Assembly (NCBI RefSeq): GCF_002251085.2
Contig: NZ_NOJZ02000012.1
Location: 1-64,000 of the forward strand
From: Romboutsia maritimum
GTDB lineage: Bacteria > Bacillota > Clostridia > Peptostreptococcales > Peptostreptococcaceae
Length of the DNA stretch: 64,000 nt
Reading direction: 5' to 3'
A model generated the notes under the pieces. That model was not told the origin of the DNA, did not search any database, and was given only the letters and a program-made list of their open reading frames with translations. Below, in pieces: positions 20,830-28,968 of this stretch (its first letter is position 1; the number at the start of each line of letters is the position of its first letter). Position numbers and translations under genes: made by a program.

Positions 20830-21972
20830 ATGATTTATTTAGACAATGCAGCGACTACGTATCCAAAACCAGAAAAGGTATATGAATCTATAATGGATTG
20901 TATGAAGAATTATTGCGCAAACCCAGGTAGAGCAGGTCATAAATTAGCAATGAAGGCAGCACGAGGAATATATGATGCACGAGAAAATATATCTAAATTA
21001 TTTAACATTGAAAATCCTATGAATATAATTTTTACACATAACGCAACTGATTCTCTAAACTTGGCTATAAAAGGATGTGTAAAAAAGGGAGACCATATAA
21101 TAACTACTAGTATGGAGCATAATTCTGTAATAAGACCTATTAAAGCATTAGAGGAAAAGGGAATAGAAAATACTATCGTTAAGTGTAATGAAGAAGGTTT
21201 TTTAGATGTTGAAGACATAAAGAAAGCTATAAAGAAAAACACAAAGCTTATAGTTACTACTCATGCATCTAATGTATGTGGAACGTTAATTAATATAAAG
21301 GAAGTTGGAGAAATAGCTAAGGAATATGGAATTTTATATTTGGTAGATGCATCTCAAACGGCAGGTGTATACGATATAGATGTTAAATCAATTAATATAG
21401 ATATGTTAGCAGCTCCAGGTCATAAGTGCTTATTAGGGCCTCAAGGAACAGGAATATTATATATAAGAGAAGGATTAAATTTAACTATATTAAAAGAAGG
21501 TGGAACAGGTAGTAAATCAGAAGAATTATTTCAACCTGAATTATTACCAGATAAATATGAATCAGGAACTCATAATACTCCTGGTATAGTCGGATTAAGT
21601 GAAGGTGTAAAATTTATATTAGAAGAAGGAATAGAGAATATAAGAAAACATGAAGAAAATTTATGTAAGTATATGCTTGGAAAGTTAGAAGAGGTACCAA
21701 ATATAAAGATATATGGTCCTAAAGATAGTACAAAGAGAGCGGCTGTAATTTCTATAAATATAGGAAATATGGATTCTGGAGAAATAACATTTTTGTTAGA
21801 TAGTGAGTATGATATAGCAACAAGATCAGGAATTCATTGCGCACCATTAGCTCATAAGACGTTAGGAACTTTAGAGCAAGGAGCTGTTAGATTTAGCTTA
21901 GGTTACTTTAATACAAAAGAAGAAATAGATAAAGCAGTTAATGCATTAAAAGAAATAGCTAAAAATAATTAA
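20830..21972 (+). CDS. cysteine desulfurase family PLP enzyme
   Basis: 380 residues, class V aminotransferase fold (MIYLDNAATTYPKP at the start). The PLP lysine is in APGHKCLLGPQGTG (about residue 200), and the active-site cysteine is in RSGIHCAPLAHK (about residue 337). It probably removes sulfur (or selenium) from cysteine. No iron-sulfur scaffold genes flank it; yedF and a DUF3343 gene 3-4 kb downstream suggest a sulfur/selenium relay. Transcribed after parB with 23 nt between. Confidence 0.85.
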   Translation: MIYLDNAATTYPKPEKVYESIMDCMKNYCANPGRAGHKLAMKAARGIYDARENISKLFNIENPMNIIFTHNATDSLNLAIKGCVKKGDHIITTSMEHNSVIRPIKALEEKGIENTIVKCNEEGFLDVEDIKKAIKKNTKLIVTTHASNVCGTLINIKEVGEIAKEYGILYLVDASQTAGVYDIDVKSINIDMLAAPGHKCLLGPQGTGILYIREGLNLTILKEGGTGSKSEELFQPELLPDKYESGTHNTPGIVGLSEGVKFILEEGIENIRKHEENLCKYMLGKLEEVPNIKIYGPKDSTKRAAVISINIGNMDSGEITFLLDSEYDIATRSGIHCAPLAHKTLGTLEQGAVRFSLGYFNTKEEIDKAVNALKEIAKNN

Positions 21973-22023
21973 GAATATAAATATTTTATTGAAAAAATTA
22001 TTTATATAAAATAAAATATTTGG

Positions 22024-22057
22024 AGATGGTTTCGATTTTACTAGAAATCATCTTTTT
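22024..22057 (+). terminator. terminator after the desulfurase-like gene
   Basis: Stem AGATGGTTTC / GAAATCATCT (one G-U pair), loop GATTTTACTA, then a T-run. Confidence 0.85.
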
Positions 22058-22263
22058 TTATTATATAATAAATGTATAACAAATTTTAAAATACCTTTAT
22101 AGGTTTCTTTAAAATAGAATTTTGACTGTATAAAATTTACAATTTTAAAAATAATCATCAAATTATGGTAAATCGTGTAAATTTAAAGGGTGTTTTTAAG
22201 ATAAATATAAGTTATAATTATATTATAAGAAATTGCTTTCAAAAGGTGGGGGGGAAAAATACA

Positions 22264-23556
22264 ATGAATATTTTAAGTTTAGGAGAAAAAATAAAAAAGC
22301 TAAGAAAAGAAAAAAATATGACATTAAAAGAGTTAGCAGGAGATAGAATAACAGCAGCTCAAATAAGCCATATAGAAAGAGATAAATCTCATACAAGTTA
22401 TGAATTATTAGAATATTTATCAGAAAAATTAGATGTAAATATAGAATACCTTTTGGAAACAAAAGAAATGCAATCTAAAAAAATAACAGATAATTTGATA
22501 TTACAAAGTGAAATTTTTATCAAATGTAATGAATTAGATAAAGCTAAAAATCAAATTATGCAGGTAGAAAAAATTTGTAAAGATTATAATTTAACTGAAA
22601 ATAACGGTAAATGTAATTATTTAGTTGCAACTATAAACTTAAAAAAAGAAAATCACAGTGAAGCTATAAGCAATTTTGAAAAAGCACTATATTTCTTTAT
22701 AAAAAATAATGATAAAAAAAATATATTTAGATGTTATTTAAATATAGGTAATATATATCAAGAAGAAGCGTTTTATAAAGGTGCTATAAGTCATTTTAAC
22801 TTTGCAGAAGAAGTTTTAATAGATAGTGGAATTGAAAATGCAGAGATATACAAAGAGTTATATAGTAAAATGGCAAAATGCTATATGAAGATAGATGATC
22901 CTCAAAATGCATTAGAATACATAGAAAAGATAAATACTATTGATAAACAAAATGATACAAAGGAAGAAGTAGAATTAATAATACTAAAAGCGAATACTTT
23001 ATTAAGTGCAGGTAAATATGAAGAATCTAAAGATTGTTTTAAAAGAGCATTAGAAACAATAGAAAAAGAAGAAAATAAAACAGATTTAGCAAATATTTAT
23101 TTGACTATAAGTGATATATATAGAGATATGGGAGACACTGAAAAAGTATTAGAATACTCACATATGGTTTATGATATCAAAAAAAGTGATGAAGATGAAT
23201 GTATGATGAATGGATTATTTAAAATAATAGAGGCATACATTGATAGTGAAAAATACGAACTAGCTAGAAAGTATTGTAAATTAGCTTTAGTATCTTCTAT
23301 CAAATATAAAAATAAATTTAATGAATATAGATCGTTAAAGTTATATTCTGATATGTATAAGAAACAAGAAGAAGTTACACCTGCTATAGAATATCTAAGC
23401 AAATGTATAAAAATAATATCAGAATTAGAAGATGGTAAAACTTTAGCAAATTTATACATAGATTTAGGACAATTATATTCAGGAATTTCTAAAGAAAAAG
23501 AATTAGAGTACTACCAAAAAGGTGTATTCATGTATAGGAATTTAGAAATAATTTAA
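22264..23556 (+). CDS. HTH (XRE) regulator with TPR repeats
   Basis: 430 residues from ATG 22264, chosen because a strong G-rich ribosome site ends about 10 nt upstream. The upstream in-frame extension to 22165 has no ribosome site. An N-terminal XRE helix-turn-helix (residues 5-60, LKELAGDRITAAQISHIERDK) is followed by about eight tetratricopeptide repeats (residues 75-430). Architecture matches peptide- or partner-sensing regulators (RNPP-like), though no specific ligand can be named. It precedes a broken exported-protein gene, separated by a terminator. Confidence 0.85.
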   Translation: MNILSLGEKIKKLRKEKNMTLKELAGDRITAAQISHIERDKSHTSYELLEYLSEKLDVNIEYLLETKEMQSKKITDNLILQSEIFIKCNELDKAKNQIMQVEKICKDYNLTENNGKCNYLVATINLKKENHSEAISNFEKALYFFIKNNDKKNIFRCYLNIGNIYQEEAFYKGAISHFNFAEEVLIDSGIENAEIYKELYSKMAKCYMKIDDPQNALEYIEKINTIDKQNDTKEEVELIILKANTLLSAGKYEESKDCFKRALETIEKEENKTDLANIYLTISDIYRDMGDTEKVLEYSHMVYDIKKSDEDECMMNGLFKIIEAYIDSEKYELARKYCKLALVSSIKYKNKFNEYRSLKLYSDMYKKQEEVTPAIEYLSKCIKIISELEDGKTLANLYIDLGQLYSGISKEKELEYYQKGVFMYRNLEII

Positions 23557-23586
23557 AGAGACTCTTTTAAAGGAGTCTCTTTTATT
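23557..23586 (+). terminator. terminator after the HTH-TPR gene
   Basis: Perfect 8-bp stem AGAGACTC / GAGTCTCT with an 8-nt loop and TTTATTT tail, overlapping the stop codon region. Confidence 0.85.
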
Positions 23587-23624
23587 TATATAGAATTATG
23601 TATATTAGTTAGGAGATGATAAGT

Positions 23625-24638
23625 GTGAAAAAATGAATTTTAATAGCGGTTTTAATATTAATTTTGTTTCTAAATCCTAGTAAATTGAATATGTTTAAGG
23701 ATTCAGATTTCATAGAGAGTGATGCTGAAGCACTAAAAAGTATTAATTTAGATAAAGAAGCTCAATATGTAGATTATAAAGAAAAATTAATTTTATATGA
23801 CAAAAACGAGGTTAAAAGTATAGATTGCAATGGGAATACTGTTTTCAGTTTAAATATGAAAATAAAAAACTGTAAAATAGACAGCAACTATTATATTGAT
23901 ATATTAGATAAAGAAAAAAACAAGGTATATAGTATAGATGCTAAAGGAAATTTTGTATTTAAAGAAAATGTTCCACCCGAAACTATAATATATAAGAGTA
24001 TAAATGAACATACTTTTTTTACTGTATATAAAAAAAACAATAAAGAATACATAAAAATACAAGATGAACAAAAAAATGTAAACACAGAATTGGAATATAA
24101 AAATAAAATTACAGGAGTATATAATTTGGACGGCAAAATATTAGTTTCAGACATAGAAACAAGAAAAAATATTAGTAGCAACCTAGTTATATATGATGAA
24201 AATGGAAATCAGAAAAATAAATTAGCTTTTGATAATGCTATAATTGATATTTGTGTTGGAAAAGAATATTTATATGTAGTTTTTTTAGACAATATAGTAG
24301 TATTGGATTTTAATTTAGATAAAAAATCAGATATAAAAATAAAAGAGATAAATAAGATATCTAAGACAGATAATGATTATTTATATATAATTGATAAAGA
24401 AAAAAATTTATCGTATGTTGAAAAATTAAGCTATAAAAAAGGAAAAAATACAGAAAAGGCTGATGAAATAGATAGTATAAATGGTTCATATATAAGATAT
24501 TTAAAAAACTCTGTTTATAATAAAAATGGAGACAAAATAATGGAGTATAAGCAAAATATAAAAGATAGTATTAAAATAGATAGTAAAACAATAGCTATAA
24601 TTTTCAATAATTACTTAGAAATAGTAAAAATTTGTTAA
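23625..24638 (+). pseudogene. exported propeller-like protein with an in-frame stop at codon 4
   Basis: AGGAG at 23611 leads to GTG AAA AAA TGA at 23625-23636. The same frame continues as a hydrophobic N-terminal segment (ILIAVLILILFLNPSKL) and then about 320 residues without a stop. A TGG-to-TGA change at codon 4 would explain it: the N terminus MKKWILIAVLILIL is typical of a membrane anchor. The only later starts (TTG 23664, ATG 23685) lack a ribosome site and would remove the anchor. The remainder has repeated short strand-like blocks (YNLDGKILVSDIE, NKLAFDNAIIDICVGKEYLYVVFLDN) like a beta-propeller. Family not recognised. A sequencing error is possible. Confidence 0.7.
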
Positions 24639-24743
24639 ATTATATTAATTTGAAAATATCAACTTATAGAAATAATCTATGACTATCTAAATAACATCTA
24701 TGATAGAATAGATTTGAATAAATCTAAGGAGTTGATTTGAACT

Positions 24744-25334
24744 ATGGTTATAGAAATAGATGCAAGAGGATTAGGTTGTCCTAAGCCAGTTATAAATACA
24801 AAAAAAGAATTAGATAAAATAGATCAAGGAGTAGTTATAACTACAGTAGATAATGAAATAGCTAAAGAAAATATTCTTAAGCTAGCGAAGTCTTTAAACT
24901 TAGAATCAAAGGTTATAAAACAAGAAAAAGATTTGATTTGTATAGAGATAATAAAGGGAGAAAATGTTATAATAGAACAAGATAAAAGTCTAGAATTAGA
25001 AGATAAATGTATATTTATATCTTCAGATAAAATGGGAAAAGGAAATGATGAATTAGGAAATGTACTTATAAGAGGATTTATATACACATTGACAGAGTCT
25101 AAGCCATATCCAAAAAGTATACTTCTTGTTAATGGAGGAGTAAGATTAAGTACAGAAAATGAAGATACTATAGAAAATCTTAAAATACTAGAAGAAGCCG
25201 GTGTAGAAATTCTATCTTGTGGAACTTGTTTAGATTACTATGGAGTAAAAGAAAAATTACAAGTAGGATCTGTTACAAATATGTATACTATAGTGGATAC
25301 AATGAAAAATTCATCACAAACTATATCTATATAA
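24744..25334 (+). CDS. yedF: YedF sulfurtransferase-like selenium metabolism protein
   Basis: 196 residues. An N-terminal TusA/SirA domain has the signature RGLGCPKPVINTK (residues 8-20) and the catalytic-type Cys12. A C-terminal DsrE-like domain has LSCGTCLDYYGVKEKLQVG (about residues 155-175). Fusions of this kind cluster with selenium-donor genes in many bacteria; their chemistry is inferred, not proven. An in-frame stop just upstream of ATG 24744 fixes the start. It is followed by the DUF3343 gene. Confidence 0.9.
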   Translation: MVIEIDARGLGCPKPVINTKKELDKIDQGVVITTVDNEIAKENILKLAKSLNLESKVIKQEKDLICIEIIKGENVIIEQDKSLELEDKCIFISSDKMGKGNDELGNVLIRGFIYTLTESKPYPKSILLVNGGVRLSTENEDTIENLKILEEAGVEILSCGTCLDYYGVKEKLQVGSVTNMYTIVDTMKNSSQTISI

Positions 25335-25341
25335 CGATTAT

Positions 25342-25413
25342 AAAGGGGCTGTCTCAAAAATATAAAAATTTTGTGAAATAACCACAAAATTTTATTTTAA
25401 GACAATCCCTTTA
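25342..25413. repeat. long two-tier palindrome between yedF and DUF3343
   Basis: The outer arms AAAGGGGCTGTCT and AGACAATCCCTTT and the inner perfect 11-bp arms AAAATTTTGTG / CACAAAATTTT are separated by a short bulge and a 7-nt loop. It could be a terminator, but it lacks a T-run. It is larger than the other terminators and its ends (GGGGCTGTCTCAAAA) look like dispersed clostridial palindromes or small transposon ends. Confidence 0.65.
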
Positions 25414-25449
25414 ATTAATTAAAATAAAACGACAGGAGAGGGATCAAAA

Positions 25450-25713
25450 ATGAATCAGATGTTTATAGTATCATTTAACTCAACACATCATGCAATAAGA
25501 TCAGATAAATTATTTAATGAAAATAATATTAAATCAACTACATTACCAACGCCAAGAGAAATAACTGCTAGTTGTGGTATATCAATTAGATTTTTATATG
25601 AAAATATTAACGAAGTCAAATCTATTTTAGAAGAAAATAGTATAGAGTTTAAAGGAATTTTTAAAATATCTAAATTAGATAACGGTAGTAAAAAAGTAGA
25701 GAAAATAGGTTAG
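25450..25713 (+). CDS. DUF3343 protein, putative Se/S carrier-like
   Basis: 87 residues, DUF3343 family (MFIVSFNSTHHAIRSDKLF, TPREITASCGISIRF). The single cysteine in the SCGISIRF motif is the conserved feature and is proposed to carry sulfur or selenium. Linked to yedF here and in many selenium-using Firmicutes. GGAGAGG precedes the ATG. The activity has not been shown. Confidence 0.85.
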   Translation: MNQMFIVSFNSTHHAIRSDKLFNENNIKSTTLPTPREITASCGISIRFLYENINEVKSILEENSIEFKGIFKISKLDNGSKKVEKIG

Positions 25714-25728
25714 GAGGTTGTAGAATTT

Positions 25729-25929
25729 ATGCCATTAGATTTAAAAATTGGAGATATAGTAGAGTTAAAAAAACAACATGCTTGTGGCTGCAAAGAATTT
25801 GAAATAAAAAGAGTTGGAATGGATGTAAAAATAAGATGTACAAAATGTGATAGATTAATTATGTTAGATAGAGCGACTTTAGAAAAAAGGACTAAAAAAA
25901 TATTAAAAAATAGTGAAGATAATAGTTAA
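25729..25929 (+). CDS. DUF951 zinc-ribbon-like protein
   Basis: 66 residues. DUF951 pattern: IGDIVELKKQHACGCKEFEI then RCTKCDRLIMLDRATLEKR. The cysteines CGC and CxxC (residues about 21-23 and 39-42) could form a metal site. A small conserved Firmicutes protein of unknown role. AGGAGG lies 11 nt upstream, and it closely follows the DUF3343 gene (15 nt), so cotranscription is likely. Confidence 0.85.
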   Translation: MPLDLKIGDIVELKKQHACGCKEFEIKRVGMDVKIRCTKCDRLIMLDRATLEKRTKKILKNSEDNS

Positions 25930-26028
25930 TAAATAAACTATTCAAAAAAGTATGAAAGTTTGTATCGGAATTTTCAAAAACTTGCTATAATTAACTTGAA
26001 AGGAATACTTTCAGGGGGGGATTTAATT

Positions 26029-27231
26029 ATGGCTATTAAATTTGCAAGTAGAATGAAAGGTTTAAAAGGATCTGAGATTCGTGAACTTCTAAAACTTACT
26101 GAAAAACCGGAAGTAATATCATTTGCCGGTGGTCTACCAGCTCCAGAGTTATTTCCTATAGAGGAAATGAAAAAAATATCAACTTTAGTTCTTGAAGAAG
26201 ACGGAGCATCAGCACTACAGTATTCGACAACAGAAGGCTTTGAACCTTTAAGAGAGCATATAGCTGATAGAATGAATAGTAAAAGTAAAACAAACATTAC
26301 AAAGGATGACATTTTAGTAACAAATGGTTCACAACAAGGATTAGACTTTGCGGGGAAAGTCTTCTTAGATGAAGGTGACGTAGTATTATGTGAAAGTCCA
26401 TCATATTTAGGAGCTTTAAATGCATTTAAAGCATATCTTCCTAAATTCATAGAAGTTCCAACAGATAACAATGGAATGATAATGGAAGAGTTAGAAAAAA
26501 TACTAAGCACAACTGAAAGAATCAAAATGATTTATGTTATACCAGATTTCCAAAATCCAACAGGAAGAACTTGGCCTTTAGAAAGACGTAAAAAATTCAT
26601 AGAATTAATAGAAAAATATGAAATACCTGTAATAGAGGATAATCCATATGGTGAATTAAGATTTGAAGGTGATAATTTACCATCTTTAAAATCTATGGAT
26701 AAAAAAGGTTTAGTTATATATCTAGGTACTTTTTCAAAAATATTCTGTCCAGGATATAGATTAGGATGGACATGTGCATCTCCAGCAATATTGCAAAAAT
26801 TCGTATTTGTAAAACAAGGATCTGATTTACAAGCATCAACTATATCACAAAGAGAAGTTAGTAAATTTATGGACATCTATGATTTAGATGAGCACGTTGA
26901 AAAAATAAAATCAGTTTATAGAGTTCGTAGAGATTTAATGCTTCAAACTATGAAAGAAACATTCCCAGAAGGATTAGAGTATACATATCCAGAAGGTGGT
27001 TTATTCACTTGGGTAGAGTTACCAAGTCACTTAGATGCTAAAGAAATAATGGCAAAATGCTTAGAAAATGATGTTGCATATGTTCCAGGTGCATCATTCT
27101 TCCCTAATGGAGGAAAGACTAATCACTTTAGATTAAATTATTCAAACATGCCTGATGACAAAATTGTAGAAGGTATAAAAAGATTAGGTGCAGTTTTAAA
27201 AGAATTCATGGTAGAAAAATCAAATGCTTAA
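26029..27231 (+). CDS. PLP-dependent aminotransferase (class I/II, LysN/MocR-catalytic type)
   Basis: 400 residues from ATG 26029, chosen for the AGGGGGGG ribosome site; an upstream in-frame extension to 25960 has none. Fold type I: ISFAGGLPAPELFP near the N terminus, YVIPDFQNPTGRTW, EDNPYGELRF, and the PLP lysine in LGTFSKIFCPGYRLGW (about residue 240). The sequence resembles 2-aminoadipate or aromatic/branched-chain aminotransferases. The amino donor cannot be decided from sequence. Monocistronic, with its own terminator. Confidence 0.88.
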   Translation: MAIKFASRMKGLKGSEIRELLKLTEKPEVISFAGGLPAPELFPIEEMKKISTLVLEEDGASALQYSTTEGFEPLREHIADRMNSKSKTNITKDDILVTNGSQQGLDFAGKVFLDEGDVVLCESPSYLGALNAFKAYLPKFIEVPTDNNGMIMEELEKILSTTERIKMIYVIPDFQNPTGRTWPLERRKKFIELIEKYEIPVIEDNPYGELRFEGDNLPSLKSMDKKGLVIYLGTFSKIFCPGYRLGWTCASPAILQKFVFVKQGSDLQASTISQREVSKFMDIYDLDEHVEKIKSVYRVRRDLMLQTMKETFPEGLEYTYPEGGLFTWVELPSHLDAKEIMAKCLENDVAYVPGASFFPNGGKTNHFRLNYSNMPDDKIVEGIKRLGAVLKEFMVEKSNA

Positions 27232-27262
27232 TAAAATGTCAGAATTATTTATTATATAGAAT

Positions 27263-27296
27263 AAAAAAGAGTGGTCAAATGACCACTCTTTTTTTT
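27263..27296 (+). terminator. terminator after the aminotransferase
   Basis: Perfect stem AAAAAAGAGTGGTC / GACCACTCTTTTTT with loop AAAT and T-run. Confidence 0.95.
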
Positions 27297-27426
27297 AGGG
27301 GAGATTGGGATGAAATATATTTAAGTTATGGGGGCTATATAATAATATTATTATCTATATAAAGGAAAATTATACGTATTTCAAGGAAAAAATACGTAAT
27401 AATAAATTAGTAAGAATAAAATCAAA

Positions 27427-27455
27427 TTGACATTTTTGAAAATGGGTGATAAAAT
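27427..27455 (+). promoter_or_regulatory. rpsF-ssb-rpsR promoter
   Basis: TTGACA (27427-27432) and TAAAAT (27450-27455), spacer 17 nt. Transcription would begin near 27462, giving a 70-nt leader. Confidence 0.8.
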
Positions 27456-27487
27456 GTGTAGGTATGAGATTTTATTCTCTATTCTCT

Positions 27488-27515
27488 GCTCTACGAAGTA
27501 GAGCCGTTAAGTCCA
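27488..27515 (+). promoter_or_regulatory. candidate S6:S18 autoregulatory leader
   Basis: Perfect 7-bp hairpin GCTCTAC-GAA-GTAGAGC (27488-27504) directly followed by CCG, about 30 nt before the rpsF start. Leaders of rpsF operons in many bacteria have a hairpin with a conserved CCG that the S6:S18 complex binds to repress translation. Shape and position fit; the full consensus was not checked. Confidence 0.6.
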
Positions 27516-27532
27516 AAGGGAGGTGAAATATA

Positions 27533-27811
27533 GTGAAAAATTATGAATTAGTTTATGTAGTAAAGCCAAACTCTGAAGAAGAAGTAAGAGAAGCTGTACT
27601 AAACAAGATCAAGGAAGTAGTTGCTACTGAAGGTGAAGTAGTTAACGTTGACGTATGGGGAACTAAGAAATTAGCTTATCCAATAGCTAAGTTCACAGAA
27701 GGACATTACGTATTAGTTAACTTTAAATCTGGAGCTGACGTTCCTAAAGAGATAGACAGAAACTTAAAGATAAACGAAAACGTAATAAGACACATGATAG
27801 TTGTTGCTTAA
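27533..27811 (+). CDS. rpsF: 30S ribosomal protein S6
   Basis: 92 residues, GTG start after GGGAGGTG. Begins MKNYELVYVVKPN and holds WGTKKLAYPIAKFTEGHYVLVNF, the S6 signature. It binds S18 on the 30S platform. First gene of rpsF-ssb-rpsR, probably autoregulated by the S6:S18 complex through the leader. Confidence 0.98.
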   Translation: MKNYELVYVVKPNSEEEVREAVLNKIKEVVATEGEVVNVDVWGTKKLAYPIAKFTEGHYVLVNFKSGADVPKEIDRNLKINENVIRHMIVVA

Positions 27812-27851
27812 TAACTAGTTTTATTATATAAAAAAAATAGGCGGTGTTATT

Positions 27852-28298
27852 ATGAACCATGTAGTACTAGTGGGTAGATTAACAAGAGACCCTGAGTTAA
27901 GATACATCGCAGGAACAGGAACACCAGTAGCTAACTTTGCAGTAGCTGTCGACAGAGAGTTTTCAGGCAAAGATGGTAAAAAGGAAACTGACTTTATAGA
28001 TATACAAGTTTGGGGCAAATCTGCTGAGAACTGTGCAAATTATATTGGTAAAGGAAGTTTAGTAGCTATCCAAGGGTCTATAAGAATAGATAGTTATCAA
28101 AATCAAGCTGGTGAAAATAGAAGATCTTTTAGAGTAAATGCTAATAGAGTTCAATTTTTAGATAGTAAAAACAAATCGGAAAGTTCATATAAATCAAATA
28201 ATCAAGGCTTTGAACCGAATTTTGAGCCAAGCTTTGAACCTAAAGGATTAGATCCTCAAGGTTTCCAAGCTATAGATGATGATGATATACCATTTTAG
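27852..28298 (+). CDS. ssb: single-stranded DNA-binding protein
   Basis: 148 residues. OB fold residues 1-105 (MNHVVLVGRLTRDPELRY, IDIQVWGKSAENCANYIGKGSLVAIQGSI). A flexible tail follows, and the acidic tip IDDDDIPF is the canonical docking site for replication and repair partners. Inside the tail is a tandem EPNFEPSFEPKG repeat. Located between the S6 and S18 genes as usual. Confidence 0.98.
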   Translation: MNHVVLVGRLTRDPELRYIAGTGTPVANFAVAVDREFSGKDGKKETDFIDIQVWGKSAENCANYIGKGSLVAIQGSIRIDSYQNQAGENRRSFRVNANRVQFLDSKNKSESSYKSNNQGFEPNFEPSFEPKGLDPQGFQAIDDDDIPF

Positions 28299-28316
28299 AA
28301 AAGGAGGGGAAACACT

Positions 28317-28544
28317 ATGATGAACAAAAAGAGACGTAAGAAAAAAAGAGTTTGTCAATTCTGTGCATCTAAAGACGCTAGAATAGATTACAAAAACACT
28401 CAAAGATTACAAAAATACGTAACTGAGAGAGGTAAAATATTACCAAGAAGAATCTCTGGAACTTGTGCTAAGCACCAAAGAGAATTAACAGTTGCAATAA
28501 AAAGAGCTAGAAATATAGCACTTTTACCATATACATTAGACTAA
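28317..28544 (+). CDS. rpsR: 30S ribosomal protein S18
   Basis: 75 residues, basic. The motif [33 protein letters not shown] is diagnostic (given here by residues about 22-54). AAGGAGG precedes tandem ATG codons at 28317 and 28320; either may be used. A CxxC near the N terminus ([10 protein letters not shown]) suggests a zinc-type S18, although only three cysteines are seen. Confidence 0.97.
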   Translation: MMNKKRRKKKRVCQFCASKDARIDYKNTQRLQKYVTERGKILPRRISGTCAKHQRELTVAIKRARNIALLPYTLD

Positions 28545-28551
28545 GAAAAGG

Positions 28552-28577
28552 ACGAGCCATAAGGCTCGTTTTTTTGT
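28552..28577 (+). terminator. terminator after rpsR
   Basis: Stem ACGAGCC / GGCTCGT with loop ATAA and seven T. Confidence 0.95.
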
Positions 28578-28640
28578 TTATCTGGTTAAATATATTATTA
28601 TTTATGTTATAATATTTATATATTAAGGAGGGGGGCAGCC

Positions 28641-28961
28641 GTGAGATTAGATAAAAGTTCAGATGTAACTAAAAATATTAGGATTATAGAATGGATGAAG
28701 ACTGAAATGCTAATGAGCGTAGGCGATTTGTTTAACCTTATTTTTAAAGGTGTAAAACCATTAGATGAAGCACTTCAAGACACTTTAGCAAATATAATAA
28801 TGATAACTTACCTTTTAGCAAAAAGATTGGGAATTAATTTTAAAGAAATAGATTATAAGGTAAAGGAAAAGATAAAAATAGGAATAGGTGAAAATCATAG
28901 CGTTGAAAGATGGTATGGTGATTTAACCAATTTAAAAGAACATTTGGACAATAGGGAGTGA
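28641..28961 (+). CDS. MazG-like family protein
   Basis: 106 residues, GTG start after AAGGAGGGG. All-helical, resembling the MazG-like family found next to yybS/gdpP in clostridia (SVGDLFNLIFKG, ALQDTLANIIMITYLLAKRLGI, WYGDLTNLKEHL). True MazG enzymes hydrolyse NTPs with an EExxD metal site. I do not see a complete one here, so the catalytic role is uncertain. It is 7 nt from the next gene. Confidence 0.75.
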   Translation: MRLDKSSDVTKNIRIIEWMKTEMLMSVGDLFNLIFKGVKPLDEALQDTLANIIMITYLLAKRLGINFKEIDYKVKEKIKIGIGENHSVERWYGDLTNLKEHLDNRE

Positions 28962-28968
28962 TTCTAAA

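Noticed and set aside
23634-23636. TGA codon read as selenocysteine, given yedF/DUF3343 nearby
   Set aside because: Codon 4 in a membrane-anchor sequence is not a redox position and no selenocysteine-insertion hairpin is apparent just after it; a nonsense change is simpler.
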